A stretch of DNA of 51,441 nt from Leptolyngbya sp. 'hensonii' (GTDB lineage: Bacteria; Cyanobacteriota; Cyanobacteriia; GCF-001939115), in contig NZ_MQTZ01000030.1 of the NCBI RefSeq assembly GCF_001939115.1, forward strand, positions 1-51,441, read 5' to 3'. Under the pieces are notes generated by a model that was not told the origin of the DNA, ran no database searches, and worked only from the letters and a program-made list of their open reading frames with translations. A program made the position numbers and the translations under genes. Shown here one piece after another: positions 26,428-35,112 of the stretch (its first letter is position 1; every line of letters begins with the position of its first letter).

Positions 26428-26946
26428 CTAATAATCCGATTTTTCGATCTGGTCACGGATGTCATTCAGGTCAATGTAACGATCGGTGGCGTTCCTCAAT
26501 TCACGAGCAATCATTCCTTCTGTGGAAACAACTGTAATGTGGGTATTTTTCGATCGCAGCAGCTCGATCGCCCGTTCAAAGTCCCCATCTCCACTGAATA
26601 AAATCACCTGATCGTATTGATCGACCGTGTTAAACATATCAATAACAATTTCAATATCTAGATTGGCCTTTTGAGAAAAGCGACCAGAGTTGTCGTCGTA
26701 ATATTCCTTAAGAATCTTAGTGCGGACTGTATACCCCAGGCTGATCAAGGCATCTCGAAATCCCCGTTGATCCTGGGGATCCTTAATCCCGGTATACCAG
26801 AAGGCATTGACCAGCTCTATATCTTCCCGTTCTGTAAAATATCCCAACACTCGGCGGGGGTCAAAAAACCAGCCATTTTTCTGCTGGGCATAAAACATAT
26901 TATTGCCGTCTACAAAGATGGAGAGACGGGTTTTGACATGTTGCAT
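26428..26946 (-). CDS. NYN-domain protein (LabA/DUF88 type)
   Basis: 172 residues. The PIN-like NYN fold is marked by the acidic residues of SIFVDGNNMFYAQ (about 9-21), KANLDIEIVIDM and ILFSGDGDFERAIELL. NYN proteins are predicted metal-dependent RNases. The cyanobacterial LabA/LalA subgroup is linked to circadian gene-expression feedback, but that role is not shown for this copy. Single gene, convergent with nothing; a 775-bp spacer lies upstream. Confidence 0.85.
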   Translation of the reverse strand: MQHVKTRLSIFVDGNNMFYAQQKNGWFFDPRRVLGYFTEREDIELVNAFWYTGIKDPQDQRGFRDALISLGYTVRTKILKEYYDDNSGRFSQKANLDIEIVIDMFNTVDQYDQVILFSGDGDFERAIELLRSKNTHITVVSTEGMIARELRNATDRYIDLNDIRDQIEKSDY

Positions 26947-27721
26947 AAAAATTCAGACCTAGTAATTTGTTTTGGTTGCGGCTAACAACCATTTGACTAA
27001 GAAAACCTGAAACCGGACTATACACAACTTAACCAAAGTAATGGCCATTGAAAGGGTTGGCCCGGTCAAACATTCTATAACTCAGTTAGACCTATCAGTA
27101 AGCTCCAGTAATACGTTCAGTTCAATCGATGCTGTTAATTAGAGACTTCGAATATCTCAATGTTAATGAAGGCAATATTAGAGCAAAAACGTGCAGGCAG
27201 GTATACGCAGGATGAAAGACGGAGTATTTTTGCCAGGGCAGATTTTTGTGGATATCCCGCTGCAGGCTTTATCTGGCCTCATCCTCCACCTACTTCAAAA
27301 TTCGACAAGCGGTTGGTTGAGTCACCGCTGGCAAGACGTTAACATCCAACCTGTTAGTGGTGGTTGCATCAGAGCTGAGCAGCTCTAGAAAGCTCTAGAA
27401 ATCAGTTGGCCCAAAACGAATCAGAATCCACAGAGAGATAAAAAAACGTTATATGTAATTATTTATGGCGGATCTCCAGATTATTCCATTAGAATAGGCC
27501 TTTATCGAAGGCTTAGCCCTTCCAGGGACCGTTCTATGGGAGATTAAACCGTCTCAACAAAGGGTTTCCCCATTATACGAAGTTGCCCTCACTTGAAAGA
27601 GTAATGACGGTTTTTGTCAGATATGTCGTGGTGTTATCCCTGTCAGAGTGGGTTCAAACAGTGATTTAAGGTTGAACACCTGCAAGCCAGGTCGCTCCAG
27701 AACACCCTATCAGTCAGATTC
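26947..27721. other. 775-bp intergenic region
   Basis: No convincing gene. A short plus-strand frame (27212-27388, beginning MKDGVFLPGQIF) has an 'caggatg' context but no recognisable similarity or composition signal. The direct duplication 'agctctagaaagctctagaa' lies at about 27380-27399. This region presumably holds the divergent promoters of the NYN and CHASE2-kinase genes. Confidence 0.5.
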
Positions 27722-30163
27722 ATGTCAAACGATTCCAGGCCACCGGCTCTGCCAAAACGTCTAGCGGATGGGGAGCGATCGAAGACAACCCAATCTGGGG
27801 TGGGTTGGGAGCGTCGGTTATGGAGTTTGAGAACCCTCAGTCACCTTCTAGCCGGAACCTGGTCGCTTCTAGCCGCAACTGCCATTGCACTGGATAGTCC
27901 CCTGGCTCAACTTCTGGAGTATCAGGTTCAGACCCTTTTCTTTGAAGTCCGAGGTCCAATCGCTCCGCCGGACAATATCGTGATTCTGGCGATCGACGAA
28001 ACATCCCTCCAGGCTTACCAGAGTGCACCACAACAATACTCTGCGCTGGAACCCCTGCGGGCATGGCCCTGGAAGCGCACTGCTTATGCCCAGGTGATCG
28101 ATCGGCTGATGGCTGCGGGGGTAAAGGCGATCGGGATTGATGTGGTCTTCTCCTCGCCCAGCAGCTATGGCCCGGATGATGATGAACGGCTCCGGCAAAC
28201 ACTGCAACGCTATGGATCGCGGGTCGCCCTGGCTGCCACTTTTGAAGAAACCGAAGAGCGCCGGGGAGAGCAAATGCAACTGACCTATCCCGATCCTCAG
28301 TTTCGCCGCCCGGGTGTGACGATTGGGTCAATCAACTACTGGATTGAAGCGGATGGTAGAATTCACCGTCTGGGAGACCGGTTTCTGTCCATGATGGCGA
28401 CCTACGCTCCCGCAGAGGAAGTTGCTGTGATCGAACAAATGGCTGCAACAACCCCTGCCTTCAGTCGAGCCATCTTACGGGCAGCTCAGCTTCGTGATCC
28501 TGGAGCAACTGGCAGCCATATTTTTTTCTATGGTCCTGCGGGAACCTTTGAGCAGATCCCCTTCTGGCACATTTTGGATGATGAAAACTGGAATAGCTAC
28601 CTCAAGGGCGGAGCCTATTTTAAGGACAAGATTGTTCTGATTGGAGCAACGGCTGAAACCCTGCGAGATTTCCATGCAGCGCCTTTTGCCATGAACTGGC
28701 TGTTTCCTAAGGCCATGAGTGGCGTAGAAATTCATGCCAATGCCCTGGCCACTCAGATGACCGGTCATGCCATCACCGAAGCAGTTCCGCCTGCGATCGA
28801 ACGCGGTCTTCTGGTCTGGGCTGGCGTCACGATCGTCAGCCTCTGGATCGGTCGCTACCGGCGTGTTACCAGTCGGATCCTCCTGACCCTGAGTACAACA
28901 GCCCTCTGGGCCATCCTGTGTTACGGTCTGTTTCTCCATGGTCGGTTGATTTTGCCTGTAGCCGTGCCTATTGTCACGATCGCCCTCAGTGGCCTGTCCT
29001 ATGGGGTCATTGGCTCCATGGATGAGTACTACCGTAAATTGCGACTGCGGCGCACGCTGCGAAATTATGCGTCTTTCCCGATCGTCCAGGAAATCATCAG
29101 TCAGCAGGAAGATTTGCAGGATTTGTTACTGGAGCGGGAGAGGGCCATCCTGAATCAAAAACTGGGCGGTCGCTATCGCATTATCAAAGTGTTAGGAGCC
29201 GGGGGATTTGGGGAAACCTATGTTGCCGAGGATACCCAGCGACCGGGCAATCCCCATTGTGTTGTTAAACTGTTGCGACCAGTTAGCCATGAACCCCGCG
29301 TCTTACAACTGGCCAGACGCCTGTTTGAGAAAGAGGCCGAAATCCTGGAGCGGTTGGGAAAACACGATCAGATCCCGCAACTCCTGGCCTACTTTGAGGA
29401 AGGGCAGGAATTTTATCTGGTCCAGGAGCTGATTGAAGGACACCCCCTCAGCTATGAGTTGCCCCTGGGCCGACAGATGCCGGAAGCTAGAGTCGTCAGC
29501 ATACTTTGGGATCTGCTGAAAATTCTGGAGGCTGTCCATAGCCAGGGCGTGATTCATCGGGATATCAAACCCAATAACATTATCCGGCGACAGGCCGATG
29601 GCAAGCTGGTTTTGATTGACTTTGGGGCAGTGAAAGAAATCCACACCGCCAGTCAGAGCCAGCTCGAAGCCGATGATCAGCAGGCTCAACCGCAATCAAC
29701 GTTTCTGCAGAGGGACGATCCTCTGGACAGCCGCACGATCGGAATTGGCACCCGAGGATACATCCCGGTAGAACAATATCGAGGGCACCCTCGCTTCAAC
29801 AGCGACATCTATGCTGTAGGGATGACAGCGGTGCGAGCCTTGACAGGGCTGCCTCCCGATCGACTGCAGGAAGATTTCAGTACCGGACAGATTCTGTGGG
29901 AAAAGTCTACTCGGGTGGGTCAGGAACTGGCTACCATTCTCGATCGAATGGTTCACTACGACTTCACCCAACGCTATCAATCCGTGCCAGAGGTATTGGG
30001 CGATTTGCAAAGACTGATGGAATCCTATGACACATCCCTGGTGCCACTGCTGCTCCCAGAAGAGGATGAGACCAAAGAGGAAACCTTGCCGATCGAGAAT
30101 TCCTCTGTACCCACGGAGCATTGGGACAGTTCCGGCTATAGTTCTTCCCGGCAGGATGTTTGA
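27722..30163 (+). CDS. CHASE2-domain membrane Ser/Thr protein kinase
   Basis: 813 residues. One N-terminal membrane helix (about 38-58) precedes an extracytoplasmic CHASE2 sensor (about 65-335, with NIVILAIDETSL and FKDKIVLIGATAE). Three or more hydrophobic helices follow (about 360-435). A cytoplasmic kinase domain (about 483-760) has a glycine loop VLGAGGFGETY, CVVKLLRP lysine, VIHRDIKPNNI and LIDFGAVKEI. All catalytic residues are present. CHASE2-STK fusions are common in cyanobacteria and probably sense an external or periplasmic cue. Downstream is a DM13 lipoprotein in the same direction. Confidence 0.95.
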   Translation: MSNDSRPPALPKRLADGERSKTTQSGVGWERRLWSLRTLSHLLAGTWSLLAATAIALDSPLAQLLEYQVQTLFFEVRGPIAPPDNIVILAIDETSLQAYQSAPQQYSALEPLRAWPWKRTAYAQVIDRLMAAGVKAIGIDVVFSSPSSYGPDDDERLRQTLQRYGSRVALAATFEETEERRGEQMQLTYPDPQFRRPGVTIGSINYWIEADGRIHRLGDRFLSMMATYAPAEEVAVIEQMAATTPAFSRAILRAAQLRDPGATGSHIFFYGPAGTFEQIPFWHILDDENWNSYLKGGAYFKDKIVLIGATAETLRDFHAAPFAMNWLFPKAMSGVEIHANALATQMTGHAITEAVPPAIERGLLVWAGVTIVSLWIGRYRRVTSRILLTLSTTALWAILCYGLFLHGRLILPVAVPIVTIALSGLSYGVIGSMDEYYRKLRLRRTLRNYASFPIVQEIISQQEDLQDLLLERERAILNQKLGGRYRIIKVLGAGGFGETYVAEDTQRPGNPHCVVKLLRPVSHEPRVLQLARRLFEKEAEILERLGKHDQIPQLLAYFEEGQEFYLVQELIEGHPLSYELPLGRQMPEARVVSILWDLLKILEAVHSQGVIHRDIKPNNIIRRQADGKLVLIDFGAVKEIHTASQSQLEADDQQAQPQSTFLQRDDPLDSRTIGIGTRGYIPVEQYRGHPRFNSDIYAVGMTAVRALTGLPPDRLQEDFSTGQILWEKSTRVGQELATILDRMVHYDFTQRYQSVPEVLGDLQRLMESYDTSLVPLLLPEEDETKEETLPIENSSVPTEHWDSSGYSSSRQDV

Positions 30164-30366
30164 AAAGTCTAAATCTTGACAGCCCAGGCAACTACAGTGG
30201 TGGCTGTTAGAGCAAGACTGGCAGAGGCCACATTAAAAGAACCTGAGAATCTCCTGAATTATTTCTCAGGCAAAAATCAGCATTCAGGTCAGAACTCCTT
30301 AGAGCATCATCATTCTCCAGGCAGTTCTGCCCGTGAAAATAGATAGCAGAATTTGAGGCAGATTTG

Positions 30367-30867
30367 ATGATGCGCTTTCCTCGTTTACTAATCCCAGGTC
30401 TGGCCGCGATCGCCCTGGTTGGATGTCTTGGAGCAACCTCAGGGACGCCTTCGGCTGAGAGTCCTGCTGCTCCTGTCTCTTCCCCCTCACCCGAACAGTC
30501 TGCACCTCAGGTTGCAGCAGCACCTTCTGGGTCATTTATGGCGGGAGAGCATCCCACTCAAGGCAAAGTGAAACTGGTTGTCAAAAACAATCAGCGATTT
30601 TTAGAATTTGACCGGACCTTTAAGACGGATTCAGGCCCTGATCTGGTTGTTGCGCTCCATCGATCGGGGAATGTCCTGCAAACGACTAAACCACCAGCCT
30701 ATCCCTTGAAAGAGGGAGACTACGTGGTTCTGGCCCCTCTGCAGAAAACGAGTGGGGCGCAGAGTTATGCCATTCCCAGTCAGGTCAATCTGGCAAATTA
30801 CAAATCTGTGGTGGTCTGGTGTCAAAAGTTCAACGCCACCTTTGGGGCTGCTCGGTTAAGCAACTAA
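30367..30867 (+). CDS. DM13-domain lipoprotein
   Basis: 166 residues from ATG 30367 (or 30370). The signal peptide MMRFPRLLIPGLAAIALVGC ends in a lipobox (ALVGC), so Cys would be lipidated and anchored on the outside of the membrane. A Ser/Pro/Ala-rich linker (about 22-58) leads to a DM13 domain (about 60-165, GPDLVVALH, VVVWCQKFNATFGAA). The near-terminal Cys is the conserved one proposed to support redox or electron transfer. It lies 203 bp after the CHASE2 kinase. Confidence 0.88.
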   Translation: MMRFPRLLIPGLAAIALVGCLGATSGTPSAESPAAPVSSPSPEQSAPQVAAAPSGSFMAGEHPTQGKVKLVVKNNQRFLEFDRTFKTDSGPDLVVALHRSGNVLQTTKPPAYPLKEGDYVVLAPLQKTSGAQSYAIPSQVNLANYKSVVVWCQKFNATFGAARLSN

Positions 30868-30892
30868 TGGTGCAAACAATAAATTTTGCCCC

Positions 30893-30946
30893 ATGAGGGT
30901 TTGGGGGCCAAGTCCCCAAGAAGGGGTGAACCCCCCAAACCCCTTT
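30893..30946 (+). terminator. Large hairpin after the DM13 gene
   Basis: gggtttgggggg-type sequence (about 30897-30908) pairs with ccccccaaaccc (about 30933-30945), with an inner pairing 'gtcccc/gggg'. A T-rich stretch follows weakly. It could terminate the DM13 transcript or be an unrelated palindromic repeat. Confidence 0.45.
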
Positions 30947-31066
30947 CAAAACTTATGTTTTGCCGCCCTAATCATTGGTCATTTCTGATTTCGTGAGATC
31001 CCTTCCTGGGAGGGGTGACCCCCAGGGTCAGAGTCGGTAACAACAACTAAGTTGAGGAGAAATTCA

Positions 31067-31870
31067 ATGAAACTTGCAGGGAAGGTCGCTCTGGTTACGG
31101 GGAGTAGCCAGGGGATTGGTCAGGCGATCGCGGTTCGTCTGGCAGCAGAAGGAGCTCGGGTTGTGATTAACTATCGCTCCAATCCTCAAGGAGCGGAAGA
31201 AACGCTCTCCAAGGTGCAGACTGCCGGGGGGGATTGCCACCTAGTTGAAGGCTACTGCGATAACGATCGGGGCTATAGCGTGGGCGCAGATCTGGGCATG
31301 GTAGACGATGTGCGGCGGTTGATTGCAGCCGGGATTGAACATTACGGCCAGTTAGATATTCTGGTCAATAATGCCGGGATTGAGAAGCATGCGCCTTTTT
31401 GGGATGTGACCGAAAAGGATTATGAGGCTGTGCTCAATGTCAACCTGAAGGGGGTGTTCTTTGCAACTCAGTCCCTGGTGCAGCATCTGAGGGAAACCAA
31501 CCGTCCAGGCAAGATCATCAATATCAGCTCCGTTCACGAAGAACTGCCTTTCCCCAACTTCACAGCCTACTGTGCCAGCAAGGGAGGGTTGAAAATGCTG
31601 ACCCGCAATCTGTCCGTAGAACTGGCTCCCTTAGGCATCACCATTAACAATGTGGCTCCCGGCGCGATCGAAACTCCGATCAACACCAAACTGTTGAATG
31701 ACCCTGAGAAACTGGGGGCTCTGCTCAAAAACATTCCCCTGGGTCGGCTTGGTCAGCCGCAGGATGTGTCTGGTCTGGTGGCATTCCTGGCTTCCCCGGA
31801 TGCAGATTACATCACGGGTTCCACTTTCTTTGTCGATGGAGGTCTGACCTGGAACTATCAAGAACAATGA
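31067..31870 (+). CDS. Short-chain dehydrogenase/reductase (glucose 1-dehydrogenase-like)
   Basis: 267 residues from ATG 31067, with 'gaggag' at 31054-31059 as ribosome-binding site. The Rossmann cofactor site is VTGSSQGIGQAIA, with NNAG at about 95. The catalytic Ser-Tyr-Lys set lies in ISSVHEELPFPNFTAYCASKGG. The C-terminal VDGGLTWNY is typical of classical SDRs. The nearest familiar type is glucose 1-dehydrogenase, but substrate is not fixed by sequence. The insert CDNDRGYSVGADLGMVDDV is longer than usual. Its stop overlaps the start of the aquaporin gene. Confidence 0.9.
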   Translation: MKLAGKVALVTGSSQGIGQAIAVRLAAEGARVVINYRSNPQGAEETLSKVQTAGGDCHLVEGYCDNDRGYSVGADLGMVDDVRRLIAAGIEHYGQLDILVNNAGIEKHAPFWDVTEKDYEAVLNVNLKGVFFATQSLVQHLRETNRPGKIINISSVHEELPFPNFTAYCASKGGLKMLTRNLSVELAPLGITINNVAPGAIETPINTKLLNDPEKLGALLKNIPLGRLGQPQDVSGLVAFLASPDADYITGSTFFVDGGLTWNYQEQ

Positions 31871-32700
31871 TGCAAGTTCTCCGCAAACATTACCCGGAAT
31901 ACCTGATGGAAGCGGCGGGGTTAGGCATTTTGTTGATGGTTGCTGGTGGGATGGCATTTCTGTTGAGGCATCCGGCCCTGTCCATCCACCAGTTCATTAC
32001 TGAGCCGATCCTGCAACGCTTACTCACCGGATTAGTGATGGGGTTGACGGTGATTTCGATCGTGTATTCTCCCTGGGGTCAGCAATCGGGGGCCCATCTG
32101 AACCCGGTGGTGACGTTCACATTTTTTCGTCTGGGGAAGATTCATCCGATCGATGCGGGCTTCTACATCCTGTTTCAATTCCTGGGCGGTTTGACCGGTC
32201 TGCTCCTGCTTAACCAGATTTTGCGGGGCGCGATCGCCCATCCAAAGGTGCATTTTGTGGTCACACAACCCGGACCATCAGGAGTCTTCGCCGCTTTTCT
32301 GGCTGAATTCACGATCGCGACCGGCATGATGCTGATGGTGTTGTTTGTTTCCAATACGCCCAGGCTGGCCCGTTATACGGGGCTATTTGCAGGGATGCTG
32401 TTCGCAACCTATATTACGATCGAAGCGCCGCTATCGGGCATGAGTATGAACCCGGCCCGTACCTTTGCCTCTGCGCTTTCGGCTCAAAGCTGGACGGATA
32501 TCTGGATCTACTTCACGGCTCCCCTGGCAGGGATGCTGTTGGCAGCCGAGGTGTACGTTCGTCTGAAAGGTCGTAAGGCGGTCAGATGCGCCAAGTTGCA
32601 CCATCTAAACAATAAACGTTGCATTTTTCGCTGTGGCTATCGGGATTTGACGGTCAGAAATGGCCAGTTTGTTCTCAGTGACAAATTACCCGGTTCCTAA
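31867..32700 (+). CDS. MIP/aquaporin-family channel with atypical C-terminal tail
   Basis: 277 residues. Six membrane helices lie within the first 225 residues. The two half-helix motifs are HLNPVVT (NPV instead of NPA) and SMNPART (NPA). The family conducts water, glycerol or small neutral solutes. The altered first motif suggests a changed selectivity. The last about 50 residues (from VRLKGRKAVRCAKLHHL) are basic and Cys-containing and not a usual aquaporin end. The start overlaps the SDR stop (ATGA), so the two genes are coupled. Confidence 0.85.
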   Translation: MMQVLRKHYPEYLMEAAGLGILLMVAGGMAFLLRHPALSIHQFITEPILQRLLTGLVMGLTVISIVYSPWGQQSGAHLNPVVTFTFFRLGKIHPIDAGFYILFQFLGGLTGLLLLNQILRGAIAHPKVHFVVTQPGPSGVFAAFLAEFTIATGMMLMVLFVSNTPRLARYTGLFAGMLFATYITIEAPLSGMSMNPARTFASALSAQSWTDIWIYFTAPLAGMLLAAEVYVRLKGRKAVRCAKLHHLNNKRCIFRCGYRDLTVRNGQFVLSDKLPGS

Positions 32701-32762
32701 ACTTCACTGTACTGACTGCCCAGTTTGTAAATCCCTTCTGTGATCATGACAAGGAGACGATC

Positions 32763-34076
32763 GTGCTTGAAAGTCTGGCCAAAATTCAAAATCCCCTGAT
32801 CAGGAGTGCGACAGCAGCAATCACTGTCTGTTCAGTTATGACCTTTGCTGCCGCAATTACGATCGGGATTGCCAAACCCAAAACCGATGATGCGTTTCGC
32901 AGCGGCTTGACGGCTTCTTTGATTGGGACAGGGGTGGGGGCATTGTTTGGGCTGGTGTACCGGCAACGCCAAGGGGCTAAAACCCAGACTGGTCCTGCCA
33001 CCCAACTGGATGGAAAACAGCCCTGGCAAGATTGGCGCAATTTCGTGGTGGCTGAAAAAGTCAAGGAAAGTGAGGAAATTACCTCCTTCTACCTGAAACC
33101 CGAGGATGGGGGAATGATTCCCCATTTTCAACCGGGACAGTTCCTCACGATTAAGCTGGAGATTCCCGGTCAGCCGCGCCCCGTAATTCGCACCTACTCG
33201 CTGTCAGACTATTGCAATACCTGCATGCACTATCGGCTTTCGATTAAGCGAGAGCCTGCCCCCAAGGGGCTGGACGTGTTGCCCGGTGTGGCCTCTAACT
33301 TCATGCATGATCAGATTCAGGTCGGTTCTGTGATCCAGGCCAAGCCACCGGCAGGGAAGTTTATCCTGGATGTGTATAAGTCGCTTCCAGTCGTATTGAT
33401 CAGCAATGGGGTTGGGATCACCCCCATGATCAGTATGGCCAAAGCCTGTGCCCGGATGAATCCCGATCGTCCCCTCTGGTTTTTGCATGGAGCCAGGGAT
33501 GGCCGCTTCCACGCTTTTCGAGAGGAAGTGCAGGCGATCGCTCAACAAAACCCCACTTTGCAGGTTCACTATTGCTACAGTCGTCCTCGGCCAGAGGATG
33601 CCGGCCATTACCAGAGCGAAGGATATGTGGATGTCGCCCTGTTGCAAAAACTGGTTACCCCCAATGCGGAGTTTTTCCTGTGTGGCTCGCCGCCTTTTAT
33701 GCAATCCCTGCGAGATGGACTGAAAGCCTGGGGTGTTCCAGAAGAACAGGTTTTCTTTGAAGCCTTTACCAAGGCTCCAGCGGCTGCCAGCCCACCTGCC
33801 ATTGAGCCCCAGGGGGCTAGCGCAGAAGTTGTCTTTGCCCAGTCTGGCCAGACCCTGACCTGGCGAGAAAGCGATGGCACCCTGCTGGAGTTCGCAGAAG
33901 CCAACAATATCAATCCTCCTTACAGTTGCAGAGCCGGGATTTGTGGGACCTGCATCTGTAAACTCCAGGCGGGGGAGGTGACTTATCGGGAAGCCCCCAC
34001 GGCTGCGATCGAGGCGGGCTCCGTCCTGATCTGCATCTCCCAACCCAAGAGTGAGCGAGTTGTGCTGGATATTTGA
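32763..34076 (+). CDS. Membrane-anchored FAD/NAD ferredoxin-type reductase with C-terminal 2Fe-2S domain
   Basis: 437 residues from GTG 32763, with 'aaggag' at 32751-32756. The N-terminal 65 residues contain two hydrophobic stretches (SATAAITVCSVMTFAAAITIG and a second one near 47-62), suggesting a membrane anchor. The FAD domain has IRTYSLSD near 140. The NAD(P) domain has VVLISNGVGITPMISM near 207 and FFLCGSPPFM. The C-terminal plant-type ferredoxin domain has SCRAGICGTCICK (three Cys) and LICISQP (the fourth). It resembles hybrid-cluster/flavohaemoprotein reductases but has no globin. It probably donates electrons to a membrane or iron-sulfur partner, perhaps linked to the SDR and channel genes upstream. 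Confidence 0.88.
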   Translation: MLESLAKIQNPLIRSATAAITVCSVMTFAAAITIGIAKPKTDDAFRSGLTASLIGTGVGALFGLVYRQRQGAKTQTGPATQLDGKQPWQDWRNFVVAEKVKESEEITSFYLKPEDGGMIPHFQPGQFLTIKLEIPGQPRPVIRTYSLSDYCNTCMHYRLSIKREPAPKGLDVLPGVASNFMHDQIQVGSVIQAKPPAGKFILDVYKSLPVVLISNGVGITPMISMAKACARMNPDRPLWFLHGARDGRFHAFREEVQAIAQQNPTLQVHYCYSRPRPEDAGHYQSEGYVDVALLQKLVTPNAEFFLCGSPPFMQSLRDGLKAWGVPEEQVFFEAFTKAPAAASPPAIEPQGASAEVVFAQSGQTLTWRESDGTLLEFAEANNINPPYSCRAGICGTCICKLQAGEVTYREAPTAAIEAGSVLICISQPKSERVVLDI

Positions 34077-34205
34077 GCCCACCTGAAAGATTGAAAATAT
34101 TAGTTGCAAAGGGAAGGCCAGATTCCGAGCAAGGGCTATGATTTGCCCAGCGTCACTGCTACGCAGCTTTTGCTGTCAATGCCTTGAGAAGATGAATGGG
34201 GATCC

Positions 34206-35087
34206 ATGGTTATGGAAAACTTAAATTTTAAGCCGAAAGCTTTTGGTTACCATCCCTATAATGCCTATTTCCTGGCCCTGGTGTCCCAACTGGCCTATGA
34301 AAAGGATGGGAAGGCTGTCCAGGCAAAGGCCCAATCCTGGGGAATTGCAGCAGAGGATATCCAACCTTTTGATTGCGGGGGAACGCAGGCCATCCTGCTA
34401 GCCGATTCGGAGAAGATTATTGTTGCTTTTCGAGGCACAGAACCTATCCTGGCTGATTGGATCACAGACCTCAAAATCCGCAAAACTGCTGGACCTGGGG
34501 GTAACGTCCATCGGGGGTTTTATGCGGCCCTGGCCTGTATCTGGGCGGATGTGGAGAACGCGATCGAGCAGGCCATTGACAAAGCTTCCCAGCAACAGCG
34601 GCAAAATCCAGCTTACACCCGACCCACCCTCTGGTTCACGGGTCATAGCCTCGGTGGAGCCCTGGCTACTATGGCCACGGCCTTCTGTAAGTTCAATGAA
34701 CAGCCGATCGTGGTGAATGGTCTCTATACCTTTGGTCAGCCCAGGGTTGGAAGTGAGAAATTTGCGGCAAACTTCAATAACCTGTTTAAGGCCCAGACAT
34801 TCCGCTTTGTCAATAACAATGATGTTGTAGCAAGGCTTCCACCCAGCTTGATGGATTATAGCCATGTGGGCCAGTTAAAATACTTCGACCATGAGGGCAA
34901 CTTCAAGAGTGATGGTGATTTGAACTGGTGGAATACCTTCTGGGATCGGGCTGCCGGGTTACTGGAGGAGAGTCTTAACGCTGGTCCTGATCAAATTAAT
35001 GATCACAGTCTGGACGAACAGTATATCCCTCATCTGTTGAAGCATGTACAGCAATGGGAAGTAGAACAGAAGCCTCCATCTCCCTAG
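34206..35087 (+). CDS. Class 3 (fungal-type) lipase
   Basis: 293 residues. The alpha/beta-hydrolase nucleophile motif is FTGHSLGGALATM (Ser near 146). The oxyanion region is VAFRGTE, the acid is probably the Asp in FVNNNDVVARLPP and the His is in NDHSLDEQYI. No signal peptide is apparent. The substrate (membrane lipid or triacylglycerol) is unknown. It converges with the ABC-F gene. Confidence 0.9.
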   Translation: MVMENLNFKPKAFGYHPYNAYFLALVSQLAYEKDGKAVQAKAQSWGIAAEDIQPFDCGGTQAILLADSEKIIVAFRGTEPILADWITDLKIRKTAGPGGNVHRGFYAALACIWADVENAIEQAIDKASQQQRQNPAYTRPTLWFTGHSLGGALATMATAFCKFNEQPIVVNGLYTFGQPRVGSEKFAANFNNLFKAQTFRFVNNNDVVARLPPSLMDYSHVGQLKYFDHEGNFKSDGDLNWWNTFWDRAAGLLEESLNAGPDQINDHSLDEQYIPHLLKHVQQWEVEQKPPSP

Positions 35088-35112
35088 TTCACCACCATAC
35101 TACCCTCTCAGA

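Noticed and set aside
27191-27388. 65-codon plus-strand frame upstream of the CHASE2 kinase
   Set aside because: No similarity or codon-use signal was recognised, and the ribosome-binding site is weak. It is mentioned only within the spacer entry.
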